In this document: positions 51,666 through 60,162 of the stretch, one piece after another | Numbering within the stretch: position 1 is the first letter of the stretch | Layout: the number at the start of each line of letters is the position of its first letter | Assembly: GCA_963770865.1 (NCBI GenBank) | Contig: CAVYRD010000011.1 | Location: 1-64,000 of the forward strand | DNA length: 64,000 bases | Origin: Miltoncostaea sp963770865 | GTDB lineage: Bacteria; Actinomycetota; Thermoleophilia; Miltoncostaeales; Miltoncostaeaceae | Direction of reading: 5' to 3' | Program-made: the position numbers and the translations under genes | Notes under the pieces: model-generated | Told to the model about the DNA's origin: nothing | Database searches by the model: none | The model's input: only the letters and a program-made list of their open reading frames with translations

Positions 51666-53927
51666 ATGCGGCAGAGCGTCACCAACAGTGCGCACGGACC
51701 GCGCCGGTGCCCGCATCACCCTCTGACGACCTGGCAAGGAGGCCTCGCCGTCCCGCTCCACCGACCCCATCAGGGAGCCCGAGCGCTGCCCGGGCCCGGC
51801 CGTGCCCGCACGGCCGCCGCCGCGTGGGCCCTCACCGTCCTCGCGCTCGGCGCGGCCGCGGCCAACGCCGCCGCCGCCGACCCCCCCCGCTCCGACTCCG
51901 TGCTCGTGCGCGTGGACCCGGACGCCGGGGCGCGCGCCACGGCCGGCATCGGCCGCGCCCTCGACGCCGAGGGCTCGCGCGACCTGATGGCCGGCTGGCG
52001 CGCGTACGAGCTGCCCTCCTCGGTCACTCTCGCCAAGGCCCGTGGCCTCCTCGCGGGCGCCGACGCGGCCGACGCCGTGCAGCTCGACGCGCGGGTGCGG
52101 CCCCTGGAGACGCCCGACGACACCTACTTCGGCCAGCAGTGGGCGCTGCCGGCGATGCACGCGCCCGCGGCATGGGACGCGCTGGGCGCGACGCCCCCGG
52201 TGACGGTCGCGGTCATCGACACCGGCGTGGACACCACCCACCCGGACCTGTCGGGCCACCTCTGGACCAACCCGGGCGAGACCCCGTCCAACGGGATCGA
52301 CGACGACGCCAACGGCTACGTGGACGATGTCCACGGCTGGGACTTCGCCGATCCGGGGCCGCAGCTCTACAGCCCGGCCGACGGCGACAGCCACGGCACG
52401 CACGTCGCCGGGATCATCGCGGCCGAGCGGGGCAACGGTACGGGCGTGGCCGGCGTGGCGGGCGATGCCCGCATCATGGTCCTGAAGTTCCTGAAGCCGA
52501 CCGGCGGCTACACCTCCGACGCCATCGTCGCCATCCAGTACGCGGTCGCCGAGGGCGCGAAGGTCATCAACGCCTCCTGGGGCGGCACCGGCTACTCGCA
52601 GGCCCTCTGCGACGCGATCTCCCAGGCCGGCGACGCCGGCGTCACCTTCGTCGCGGCGGCCGGCAACTCCGGCACCGACAACGACGCCACGCCGCTCTGG
52701 CCGGCCAACTGCCCGTCCTCGTCCCTGATCAGCGTCGCGGCGACCACGCCCGGCGACGGCCTCGCCTCGTTCTCGAACTACGGGCCGACCCAGGTCGACG
52801 TCGGCGCCCCGGGGGAGAACATCCTGAGCACGATCCCGGGGTCGAGCTACGGATACAAGTCGGGCACCTCGATGGCGGCCCCGCAGGTCTCCGGCATCGC
52901 GGCGGCCGTGGCCGGCGCCGCCCCGGGGCTGGCGCCCTGGCAGACCAAGGCGGCGATCACCGGCGGCGGCGTGCCCGCGGCCGCGCTGGCGGGCGTCACG
53001 ACGTCCGGCCGCCGCGCCGACCTGCTCGGCGCCCTCACCCTGGCCGGCGCCGGCGTCGGGCCCGACACCACCCCGCCCGACCCGTTCACCGCGACCTCCC
53101 CGGCCGAGGGCCTCGTCACCACCGGCGTGACGCCGACCTTCCGCTGGAACCCGGCGAGCGACGCCCAGAGCGGCGTGGCCGGATACACGGTGGCCGTGGA
53201 CGGCGCCGTCGTGGCCCAGGCGGCCGCCGGGGCGACACAGGCCACGCCGTCGGCGCCCATCGCCGAGGGCGTACACCAGTGGAACGTGTCGGCTCTCGAC
53301 GCGAACGGGAACACACGCTCCACCGATCCCCGAACCCTGCTCATCGACCGCACGGCCCCCTCGGCCCCGGCGCCGTCGTCCCCTGCGGACGGCGCCGGGG
53401 TGGCGGGGCCCGAGGTCACCCTCGTCTGGTCGCCCTCCACGGACGGGGTGAGCGGGGTCGGTGGATACCGGGTGCTCGTCGACGGCGGCGGGGTGGCCGC
53501 CGTCGACGCCGCGGCGCACTCGGTGAAGGTCCGGCTCGCGCCCGGCCGCCACACCTGGCAGGTGGTGGCGGCCGACGCGGCCGGCAACGAGGCGACCGGA
53601 CGCGCCCGCAGCTTCACGGTGGGCCAGGCGACGCCCGCGCCCGCGCGCACCCGCCCGCTGCGCCTGAGCGCGCCGGCCCGCGTCGCCTCGGGGCGCCGCA
53701 CGGTGCTGCGCGTGGAGCTGACGCGCGCCGCGCGGGTGACCTTCGCGGTGCGGCGCGGCTCGGGCGGCGGCGTGCTCGCGCGCTTCACGCGCCGCGAGCG
53801 GGCCGGGGTGGCGGACGTGGCCCTGCCGGCCGGGTTCGTGCGGCGGATGCGCCCCAAGGGCCCGTACGTGATCACCGCGCGCGCCTCCGGCGGGATGAAG
53901 GACACCGTGCGCCTGGTGGTGCGCTGA
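51666..53927 (+). CDS. Secreted subtilisin-type serine protease with two C-terminal Ig/Fn3-like repeats
   Basis: 753 residues as drawn. Triad: Asp185 (VAVIDTGVD), His243 (SHGTHVAG) and Ser402 (GTSMAAP). Residues 455-650 hold two repeats with matching text (PTFRWNPASDAQSGVAGYTVAVDG and VTLVWSPSTDGVSGVGGYRVLVDG). The C-terminus is basic. The start is doubtful: ATG 51666 gives a long non-hydrophobic lead, while AAGGAGG at 51736-51742 points to codon 51750, which is GTC, in frame and not a normal start. The signal sequence follows at about residues 48-72. Confidence 0.92.
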   Translation: MRQSVTNSAHGPRRCPHHPLTTWQGGLAVPLHRPHQGARALPGPGRARTAAAAWALTVLALGAAAANAAAADPPRSDSVLVRVDPDAGARATAGIGRALDAEGSRDLMAGWRAYELPSSVTLAKARGLLAGADAADAVQLDARVRPLETPDDTYFGQQWALPAMHAPAAWDALGATPPVTVAVIDTGVDTTHPDLSGHLWTNPGETPSNGIDDDANGYVDDVHGWDFADPGPQLYSPADGDSHGTHVAGIIAAERGNGTGVAGVAGDARIMVLKFLKPTGGYTSDAIVAIQYAVAEGAKVINASWGGTGYSQALCDAISQAGDAGVTFVAAAGNSGTDNDATPLWPANCPSSSLISVAATTPGDGLASFSNYGPTQVDVGAPGENILSTIPGSSYGYKSGTSMAAPQVSGIAAAVAGAAPGLAPWQTKAAITGGGVPAAALAGVTTSGRRADLLGALTLAGAGVGPDTTPPDPFTATSPAEGLVTTGVTPTFRWNPASDAQSGVAGYTVAVDGAVVAQAAAGATQATPSAPIAEGVHQWNVSALDANGNTRSTDPRTLLIDRTAPSAPAPSSPADGAGVAGPEVTLVWSPSTDGVSGVGGYRVLVDGGGVAAVDAAAHSVKVRLAPGRHTWQVVAADAAGNEATGRARSFTVGQATPAPARTRPLRLSAPARVASGRRTVLRVELTRAARVTFAVRRGSGGGVLARFTRRERAGVADVALPAGFVRRMRPKGPYVITARASGGMKDTVRLVVR

Positions 53928-53931
53928 CCGG

Positions 53932-54537
53932 CTAGCCCACGCGCCAGCCCACGTCGAGCGCGTCGCCGTGCACGATCGCGTACACGGGCCGCGGGTGGCG
54001 CGGGTGGAAGACGATCGAGAAGAGCTCGCCCTCGGGCAGGGCGAGCTCCTGCGGCAGTCGCCGGAACTCGACGGCCGTGCGGGCGCCGGCCGCGTCGGCG
54101 AAGATCGCGGTGTAGCGCAGCCGGAACAGACGCCGGTCCAGGCGCGGCCGCTCGACGCAGTGGGCGCCGATCATCGCCGGGAAGGTCTCGCCGCAGGCGG
54201 GGCAGGAGAGGGTCGTGAGGCGCCCGCCGGCGTCGGGCGAGGCGATGCGCGCGGCACAGGTGGGGCAGGGCAGCTCGCGCAGGGGAGCAGGCGGCGGGGC
54301 CTCGGCGGGCGCGCCCCGGCGCATGTCGTAGCGGCGGCGGGCGTCCGCGTCGCCGAGCACCTGCCAGGCGGCGTTCACCCGCTTGGTGATCTCCTCGGCG
54401 CGCTCGCGCTGGCCGGGGTCGCGGAAGCGGTCGGGGTGGAAGGCCGCCAGCAGGAAGCGCCAGGCGTCGCGCACCTCCTCGCGCTCCGCGCCGGGCTCCA
54501 GGCCGAGCGCCGCGTAGTGATCGTCGTCCGCGGCCAT
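53932..54537 (-). CDS. DnaJ-domain protein with zinc ribbon
   Basis: 201 residues. The J domain spans residues 5-70 and has the HPD motif in FLLAAFHPDRFRDP. A zinc ribbon follows (PCPTCAARI...LSCPACGETF). The C-terminal 80 residues are beta-rich and unknown. ATG 54537 starts exactly at the J domain; longer readings have no matching text. No DnaK nearby. Confidence 0.88.
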   Translation of the reverse strand: MAADDDHYAALGLEPGAEREEVRDAWRFLLAAFHPDRFRDPGQRERAEEITKRVNAAWQVLGDADARRRYDMRRGAPAEAPPPAPLRELPCPTCAARIASPDAGGRLTTLSCPACGETFPAMIGAHCVERPRLDRRLFRLRYTAIFADAAGARTAVEFRRLPQELALPEGELFSIVFHPRHPRPVYAIVHGDALDVGWRVG

Positions 54538-54595
54538 CCACCCCGGAGCATGACGGATCGCGCACGAGGGGCCCCGCGCGCGTAGGCTGCCGCGC

Positions 54596-55009
54596 GTGGA
54601 GGACCGGCCCCCAATCGGTGCGATCCTGCGCGAGGCCCGCCTGCGGCAGAACCTCGAGATCTCCGCGTGCGCCGAGGCCACGCGCATCCGCGAGCGCTAC
54701 CTCGTCGCGATCGAGGACGGCCGCTTCGAGTCGCTGCCCGACCCGGCCTACATCAACGGGTTCGTGCGGGCCTACGCCGACCACCTGGGGGTGACCATCG
54801 ACGAGCCGGTCCGGGCCCTGGCGCGGGACCACGAGCTACCGCCCCCCGGCGGCCGCACCTCCGGTCAGGTGCGCGTGCGCGCCACCCGCGCGACCGCCCC
54901 GCGGGGCTCCGGGCGGCGCTGGACGTCGCCCAAGCTGGTCATCCCGGTGCTGGTGATCGTCGCGATCGCGGTCCTGTCGGCCCTGGGCCTCGACCTGCCC
55001 TTCGTCTGA
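54596..55009 (+). CDS. RodZ-like HTH membrane protein
   Basis: 137 residues. The HTH domain reads IGAILREARLRQNLEISACAEATRIRERYLVAIEDGRFESLPDPAYINGFVRAYADHLG, the HTH_25 type of RodZ. A basic linker and one membrane helix (VIPVLVIVAIAVLSALGL) follow; the long extracytoplasmic part of RodZ is absent. TAGGCT (54583-54588) ends 7 bases before the GTG (leaderless). Probably linked to shape or division. Confidence 0.82.
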   Translation: MEDRPPIGAILREARLRQNLEISACAEATRIRERYLVAIEDGRFESLPDPAYINGFVRAYADHLGVTIDEPVRALARDHELPPPGGRTSGQVRVRATRATAPRGSGRRWTSPKLVIPVLVIVAIAVLSALGLDLPFV

Positions 55010-55342
55010 CCTGTCGCTGGAGGGATTCTCGCGGCAGGCCGGTGGGTGGTCATCCTGAAGGACCTGCTTCCCGGGCCCCCGGGGCGTCCTCGGCGGCCGG
55101 GATCACGCAGTAGGGCCCGATCGCGCGCAGGCGCGCGGCGTCGCCCGTTACGACGACGGTGCGGGGAGACGACGGCCGCCGTGTGCCGAGACCCCGCGGC
55201 GCGTTCACGGGACGGATCGAAAGGAGAGGGGCCACGCCGCCCGACCACCCCCCGGCGGCGTCCGCCGGAACACGCCGTGTTGGCGCGGCCCGGCGGGCGG
55301 GTACGGCCACAGGGTCAGGCCCGCCACCGCAGGGAGCGCACC
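55010..55342. other. Gap with a possible decayed coding fragment
   Basis: No intact gene. On the minus strand a frame around 55070-55200 reads RTVVVTGDAARLRAIGPYCVIPA, which resembles the end of a PIN-domain ribonuclease (V-V-T-x-D-x2-D/R-L-x2-L). It has no start or catalytic N-terminal half. GGGCCC-type palindromes lie near 55070-55082. Confidence 0.3.
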
Positions 55343-55612
55343 ATGCACGACGAGAACGAGGGAGTGGCCGGCCGGCTCGCCGAGTGGAGGCTGGGCCGGA
55401 TCCTGGACGATCTCGGCGACACCCTCGCCGACGCGCCGATCCCGCCGGAGGTCGTCGAGGAGATCGTGATCGCGGTGGCCTGGAGCTACCAGGCCGGGCA
55501 CCGCGACGGCCAGCGCGAGGCCGTTGCGCAGATCGCGCCCGAGGCGGCCGCGGTCGGCCTCGAGCTCCACCTCTCGCCGGACCTCGAGGACCCGCCCGAG
55601 CGCCTCATCTGA
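55343..55612 (+). CDS. Small acidic helical protein of unknown function
   Basis: 89 residues: RLAEWRLGRILDDLGDTLADAPIPPEVVEEIVIAVAWSYQAGHRDGQREAVAQIAPEA. AGGGAG lies 7 bases before the ATG and third positions are GC-rich, so it looks real. No family recognised. Confidence 0.6.
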   Translation: MHDENEGVAGRLAEWRLGRILDDLGDTLADAPIPPEVVEEIVIAVAWSYQAGHRDGQREAVAQIAPEAAAVGLELHLSPDLEDPPERLI

Positions 55613-55983
55613 GGGGGCCCGCCCAGGGGGCGCGACCTCCTTTGCACGCGGGCTTCCGGGTCCCCACACGTGGTGGTACCGTGGCGCAGGAGACGGCCGA
55701 CACTTACGTGTCGGCGCGTCTGCTGCCCCGGACCCGGCAGTGTCCTCTCCGTGGACTCGCAGTCGGGTGATGGTATGGGCGGCAGCCAGCGGTACAGCGC
55801 ACCGGTCGCGCCTCCGGTTGAGCCCTCCCTGCGATCCCACGGGAGGACTGCGTCGATCCCGGGCGGAGGCCACGGGACGACCCCGCGGCCGGCCGGGCCC
55901 TCGCCGACGCCGGCCAGGAGCGTCCGCCACGTCCGACCCGCGCCGGTGATCCGGCAGCGGATCGCCCACGAGAGGAGGGGGAC
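55613..55983. other. Intergenic region with one strong hairpin
   Basis: No gene seen in 370 bases. GCCGACAC (55696-55703) and GTGTCGGC (55708-55715) form a perfect 8-bp stem with loop TTAC. A GAGGAGG ribosome site ends the region. Confidence 0.4.
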
Positions 55984-56244
55984 ATGAACAGTCAGCGTGC
56001 CGCCGGCATTCTCGCCGCCTGCCTGGAGCAGATGATCGAGGAGGAGGAGGAGGAGGGGTCGCCGGCCCCGTCCAGCCGCGAGCTTGCCCGGACGATCGAC
56101 GAGGCCCTCGCATGGATCGCGTCGGCCGACGGTCTCCGGCCGCGGGCACGTCCCGAGCCCCGGCCGAGGAGCGCGCGGGTCGTCGCCCTCGCCCTGGCCG
56201 CCCTGCCCCCGCCGGTCGGCGGGGCCCCGTCGTCGACCGCCTGA
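55984..56244 (+). CDS. Small protein of unknown function
   Basis: 86 residues. It begins MNSQRAAGILAACLEQMI with a run of six Glu, and ends in a Pro/Ala-rich stretch. A very strong GAGGAGGGGG site precedes the ATG. Its last 130 bases overlap, in another frame, the extended start of the next gene, so either its tail or the next gene's lead is not real. Confidence 0.5.
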   Translation: MNSQRAAGILAACLEQMIEEEEEEGSPAPSSRELARTIDEALAWIASADGLRPRARPEPRPRSARVVALALAALPPPVGGAPSSTA

Positions 56245-56918
56245 TCCGCCTATCGGGCGTCCTCGCGGCGGCCGACGGCGACGACTTCGCACGGGGGGTC
56301 TGCCACGCCGCCGTGCAGGCTCTCGCCGTCTCGGGCACGAGCCTGATGGTGATGAGCGGGGGGCACCCGTCACCCCTGGCCTGGTCCGACCGGGTCGGCG
56401 CCCGGCTCGAGGACCTCCAGCAGGCCCTCGGCGAGGGGCCGTGCATCGACGCGCACGAGTGGGGCCGGCCCGTGTCCGAGCCCGACCTCGCCCGGCCGAC
56501 GACGGCGCGCTGGCCGGCCTTCGGCCCCGCCGCGCGCGACGCCGGGGCGTCGTCGCTGTTCTCGTTCCCGCTACGCATGGGCGCCATCCGTGTGGGGGCC
56601 CTCACCCTCCACCGGCTGACCCCGGGGGAGTTGTCGCACGATCAGCACGCCGATGCGCTGGCCGTGGCCATGGTCGCCGTCAGCGCGATCCTCGTCAGCC
56701 AGGCCAAGGCCCCCCCGGGGTCCCTCGGGCCGGACCTCGAGCCGCTCATCGGCTACGGCGCCACGCTGCACCAGGCGTCCGGGATGGTCAGCGTCCAGCT
56801 GGGCATCAGCGTCGGCGAGGCGCTGGTCCGCCTCCGCGCCCACGCCTTCGCCTGTGACCGTCTCCTCAAGGACGTGGCCGACGACGTGGTGGCGCGGCGG
56901 CTCCGTCTCGAGGGGTAG
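56112..56918 (+). CDS. GAF-ANTAR regulator 1
   Basis: The GAF domain runs from RLIRLSGVLAAADGDDFARGVCHAAV through EGPCIDAHEWGRPVSEPDL to SAILVSQ. The ANTAR domain is GYGATLHQASGMVSVQLGISVGEALVRLRAHAFACDRLLKDVADDVV, which binds dual-hairpin RNA to prevent termination. The frame opens at ATG 56112 but conserved text starts only near 56236 (VVDRLIRL), where there is no normal start codon. The true N-terminus is therefore open, perhaps involving another sequence error. Confidence 0.82.
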   Translation: MDRVGRRSPAAGTSRAPAEERAGRRPRPGRPAPAGRRGPVVDRLIRLSGVLAAADGDDFARGVCHAAVQALAVSGTSLMVMSGGHPSPLAWSDRVGARLEDLQQALGEGPCIDAHEWGRPVSEPDLARPTTARWPAFGPAARDAGASSLFSFPLRMGAIRVGALTLHRLTPGELSHDQHADALAVAMVAVSAILVSQAKAPPGSLGPDLEPLIGYGATLHQASGMVSVQLGISVGEALVRLRAHAFACDRLLKDVADDVVARRLRLEG

Positions 56919-56990
56919 GAGGGCGGCCACGACCGTCATAGGCTTCCATCATCAGCCGACGTCGCCTCTCCGGTTCGGGAGGTGTTCAGC

Positions 56991-57722
56991 GTGACCCGAG
57001 AGCAGCGCCTCGCCGCCACCTTCGTCGATCTCGCCGACAGCCTCGTCGAGGACTTCGACGTGGTGGACCTCATGGTGCTTCTCGCCGAGCGGTGCGTGGA
57101 GCTGCTCGACGCCGCCGCGGCCGGGCTGCTCCTGGCCGACGGGGCGGGGACCCTGCGCCTGATGGCGGCCACCAGCGAGACCCTCGAGACGGTCGAGCTC
57201 TTCCAGATCCAGAGCGACGAGGGTCCGTGCCGGGACTGCTTCCACAGCGGCGTCCCCGTCAGCACGCGCGATCTGGCGCAGGATGGCGACCGCTGGCCGC
57301 GGTTCGCCCCCGTCGCCGCCGCCGCCGGCTTCCGCGCCGCCCACGCTCTGCCGCTCCGCCTGCGGGGCCGGGTGCTCGGCGCCCTCAACCTCTTCCGGAG
57401 CGAGCCAGTCCCCCTTTCGCCGTCCGACCTCGCGACGGCCCAGGCCTTCGCCGACGTCGCCACGATCGCCGTCCTGCAGAGCCAGGCGGTCCACGACTCC
57501 CGCGTGCTCTCCGAGCAGCTCGAGGAGGCGCTCCAGAGCCGGATCGCCATCGAGCAGGCCAAGGGCGTCATCGCCCAGGCTCTCGGCCTCGGCATGGACG
57601 AGGCGTTCACGCGGCTCCGGCGTCACGCCCGGGGGGGAGGCCTGCGCCTCGCGGACGTCGCCCAGGACGTCGCCGACGGCACGCTCGCCCCCGAGGCGCT
57701 CGGGACCACAGGCGGTCGCTGA
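56991..57722 (+). CDS. GAF-ANTAR regulator 2
   Basis: 243 residues. GAF domain (VDLMVLLAERCVELLDAAAAGLLLAD, EGPCRDCFHSGVPVSTRDL) followed by a textbook ANTAR domain SRIAIEQAKGVIAQALGLGMDEAFTRLRRHARGGGLRLADVAQDV. GTG 56991 is preferred to GTG 56982, because GGGAGG at 56977-56982 lies 8 bases before it. Tandem with regulator 1, 72 bases apart. GAF-ANTAR proteins are typical of actinobacteria and respond to small molecules or stress. Confidence 0.88.
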   Translation: MTREQRLAATFVDLADSLVEDFDVVDLMVLLAERCVELLDAAAAGLLLADGAGTLRLMAATSETLETVELFQIQSDEGPCRDCFHSGVPVSTRDLAQDGDRWPRFAPVAAAAGFRAAHALPLRLRGRVLGALNLFRSEPVPLSPSDLATAQAFADVATIAVLQSQAVHDSRVLSEQLEEALQSRIAIEQAKGVIAQALGLGMDEAFTRLRRHARGGGLRLADVAQDVADGTLAPEALGTTGGR

Positions 57723-57883
57723 GCAGCCGCGTCTCGGGCACCGGCGATCGGATCGGAACCGAAGCCCGGCGCTCTCATCCCTTCGAGACGACGCGTCCCC
57801 CAGGCCGTCGGCGGTTGGATGGGTCGAGACCGCGTCGGCCGCAGACCCGGGCACGTCCGGGTGGACGAGAGGGAGGGTTCGCG

Positions 57884-58411
57884 ATGGCGATGGACACGTT
57901 CATGGTCTACGTGGGCGTCTACGCCGACGTCGGGTCGGCAAAGGCGGACTACGAGAGGGTCCACGACCTCCACGTCCGTGACGGCCTGATCGACGCCTAC
58001 GACGCCGCGGTGATCGAGCGCAAGGAGAGCGGCAAGGTCAAGATCGTGAAGAAGCACGAGACGCCCACCCGCGTCGGCGGAGTGGGCGGCGGGACGCTCG
58101 GCCTCGCCACGGGCCTCGTGATCGCGCTCTTCCCGGCCGCGGCCATCGGCGGCGGCCTCCTCGCCGCGACGACGGCCGGCGGCGCCGCGCTGGGGGCGGT
58201 GGCCGGGCACGCGGCGGCGGGGATGAGCCGGAAGGACCTCAAGGAGCTCGGCGAGCACCTCGACAAGGGGCAGGCGGGCCTCGTCGTGGTCGCGGTGTCG
58301 AGCCTCGGGGCCGACATCGCCGCCGTCATGACGCAGGCCGAGAAGGTGGAGGCGAAGGAGATCAGCGCCGACATCGACGAGCTGAGGAAGGACGCCGAGT
58401 CGGAGGCCTGA
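57884..58411 (+). CDS. DUF1269-family membrane protein
   Basis: 175 residues. Ferredoxin-like N-terminal half (TFMVYVGVYADVGSAKADYERVHDL), then a Gly/Ala-rich hydrophobic segment (GGGTLGLATGLVIALFPAAAIGGGLLAATTAGGAALGAVAGHAAAG), then GLVVVAVSSLGADIAAVMTQAEK. The family is common in stress-associated gene groups; the function is unknown. GGGAGGG precedes the ATG. Confidence 0.82.
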   Translation: MAMDTFMVYVGVYADVGSAKADYERVHDLHVRDGLIDAYDAAVIERKESGKVKIVKKHETPTRVGGVGGGTLGLATGLVIALFPAAAIGGGLLAATTAGGAALGAVAGHAAAGMSRKDLKELGEHLDKGQAGLVVVAVSSLGADIAAVMTQAEKVEAKEISADIDELRKDAESEA

Positions 58412-58647
58412 CGGGCTCGGCCCGTGTCAGCGATGGCGCCGCAGGAGGTGGCTGCGCCGGGATGCCTCGTCCCATGAGGCGCCTGGCGGCGATCGGAACC
58501 CTCGCCCTGCTCCTCGCGGGCGGCGTCGTCCTCGTGCTGACCGCTGCGCCGCTGAAGGTCGCTGCCGGGCGCCTGCGGGGCCCGAAGCCCACCCGTCCCA
58601 TCCGCCGCACCGGATCCTCCGGGGCGGCTCGTCCCCAGGAGGCTGAG

Positions 58648-58872
58648 ATGGACATCCTCAAGATCGAGAGCAAGGAGACCCTGTCCCGCGAGGAGGCGGC
58701 GGCGCGGCTGCGCGCGATCGCCGACGGGCTGGCCTCGCACAACGACGTCGAGCTCGACTGGAGCGGCAAGCGCGTGCGGCTGCACGTCGCCGACGAGGTC
58801 CGCCTGGAGATCGAGATCGAGGTCGGCGAGGACGAGACGGAGTTCGAGATCGAGCTCAAGTGGAGCCGCTGA
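58648..58872 (+). CDS. amphi-Trp domain protein
   Basis: 74 residues: ILKIESKETLSREEAAARLRAIADGLASHNDVELDWSGKRVRLHVADEVRLEIEIEVGEDETEFEIELKWSR, the amphi-Trp family of unknown function. AGGAGG (58637-58642) lies 5 bases before ATG 58648. The same frame stays open up to 58462 and would add a hydrophobic anchor (LAAIGTLALLLAGGVVLVLTAAP), so a membrane-anchored long form is possible. Confidence 0.85.
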   Translation: MDILKIESKETLSREEAAARLRAIADGLASHNDVELDWSGKRVRLHVADEVRLEIEIEVGEDETEFEIELKWSR

Positions 58873-58909
58873 GGGGTCCGCATCGTCCGCGCTCCAGGAA
58901 GCAGAAGGA

Positions 58910-58930
58910 CCCCGCCTGGGCGGGGCGTTT
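58910..58930 (+). terminator. Rho-independent terminator
   Basis: CCCCGC/GCGGGG stem with loop CTGG, then CGTTT. It follows the amphi-Trp gene by 37 bases. Confidence 0.7.
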
Positions 58931-59068
58931 CCCTCTGCTCGCCAAGTGGCGCATACGGTGGGCGGCGTGACCATCACGTGACCATCTCGGACGGCCCGGC
59001 GCTTGCGGCCGGAGTCCGAGTGTGGGCCCAATGGGTCGATCCGATTCCCGACTTTGGAGGGTTCTGCA

Positions 59069-59350
59069 GTGAGCATCGTCGTTCGCTTCACCCCCAAGGG
59101 ACTTACCGCCGAGCAGTACGACGCGACCGTTCGCCTTCTCGAGGAGCGCGAAGGGGCCTGGCCCCCGGACGGGCTCGACTACCACGTCTGCTTCGGCTCG
59201 GACGGCAACCTCCTGGTGAGCGAGATCTGGGACTCGCAGGAGCAGTTCGAGGCCTTCGGTGCGCGGCTCACGCCGATCCTGGCCGAGACCGGGATCCAGG
59301 CCGCCGACCCACCGCAGCATTTCGAGGTCCACAACATCATGAAGCGGTAG
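59069..59350 (+). CDS. Small dimeric alpha/beta-barrel (ABM-like) protein
   Basis: 93 residues: VVRFTPKGLTAEQYDATVRLLEE, DGLDYHVCFGSDGNLLVSEIWDSQEQFEAFGARLTPILAE. The predicted beta-alpha-beta-beta-alpha-beta order and the W-x-S-x-E-x-F-x2-F text fit the antibiotic biosynthesis monooxygenase-like fold. GGAGG (59056-59060) lies 8 bases before the GTG. Role unknown. Confidence 0.72.
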   Translation: MSIVVRFTPKGLTAEQYDATVRLLEEREGAWPPDGLDYHVCFGSDGNLLVSEIWDSQEQFEAFGARLTPILAETGIQAADPPQHFEVHNIMKR

Positions 59351-59357
59351 CTCGGCT

Positions 59358-59711
59358 TCATCGAGACGCCTGCCGGGCTTGCGGCCCCTCGCCGAGCGCC
59401 CGGCCGGCGCCCTCGAGTTCGTCCGGGAGCGCGTGGCGCCCGTAGCGGCGATGGATGATCCCGACGTCGGCCACCCCGCCGAGCTTCGCGAGATGCCGGC
59501 GCACCGCGGGCGGCCATCGACGCTTCGGTGCGTCCGACGTACCGGCCTGAGCGAAGCCGAGGCGGACGTTGGAGACCCGCCCGTCGCGTCCCGCTTCCGC
59601 GCCGCCGTCCTCGTGGCCCTCGCGGGCGGCTCCTGCGCGGTCGTCGGGATGCGGGACCATGCTCCGCCGGACGTCCTCGGCGTAGGTGAGGAAGGTGAGG
59701 TAGGTGGACAT
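59358..59711 (-). CDS. Possible decayed GYD-family protein
   Basis: 117 residues. The first 30 (MSTYLTFLTYAEDVRRSMVPHPDDRAGAA) resemble the N-terminus of GYD-domain proteins (x-x-Y-L-T-L-L-T-Y...PEDR). The rest does not continue that match, and it ends RRYGRHALPDELEGAGRAL. Codon use is coding-like. It may be a frame-broken or truncated gene next to an att-like scar, or a novel short protein. Confidence 0.35.
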   Translation of the reverse strand: MSTYLTFLTYAEDVRRSMVPHPDDRAGAAREGHEDGGAEAGRDGRVSNVRLGFAQAGTSDAPKRRWPPAVRRHLAKLGGVADVGIIHRRYGRHALPDELEGAGRALGEGPQARQASR

Positions 59712-60132
59712 CTCCCGACTCCGATGAACGCGGGGATCACGGAGGACGCCCGCGCAGGCGAGGTGGGGCCACTCCGTTGGCGCTGGCCGCACCGAGTCGC
59801 CGAGCGACGTCGAGAGTGTGCCCGCGCCGTCGATTGCCGGAGACTGGCGGGCTCAGCCTCATGGAGTGCCCGAACATGAAACGGCACCCGGCGTCGGGCT
59901 CTGACGGCTTACCACCGGAGGCGCCATGTCCCGGAGTCGAACTCAGCCATACCGGCGGCGGACGCGCTTGACGATTCCCTGAACGCCGGCCCTGGCGGAT
60001 CGGGGCGGTCGTAGGTCCTCGACATTGTGCGACGTCGGCCGGACAACCGCGTGCGCACGTTCGCCTCCTCCCGGCGCCGGCGCGGATGCGCTGTCGTGCA
60101 GCAGCGGGCGAACCTGCCCCGGAACGGCGAAA
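59712..60132. other. Intergenic DNA without a supported gene
   Basis: Open frames exist on both strands but none has conserved text or a convincing start. GC content is slightly lower than in flanking genes. It forms part of the 1.2-kb gene-poor strip before the V-ATPase operon. Confidence 0.4.
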
Positions 60133-60156
60133 AGCCCCGCCGGAGCAGGGCTTTTC
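60132..60156 (-). terminator. Terminator downstream of the tRNA-Glu remnant
   Basis: AAAAGCCC and GGGCTTTT arms around a GC-rich loop. It reads as A-rich stem base then T-run on both strands. On the minus strand it lies just after the tRNA 3' end, where a tRNA terminator belongs. Confidence 0.65.
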
Positions 60157-60162
60157 TGGAGG

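Noticed and set aside
51600..51735. Possible riboswitch (c-di-GMP or c-di-AMP type) before the subtilase
   Set aside because: Two hairpins are present, but the conserved cores of those classes could not be matched.
53939..54585. Plus-strand frame opposite the DnaJ-like gene
   Set aside because: No conserved text, whereas the minus strand has the J domain and a zinc ribbon.
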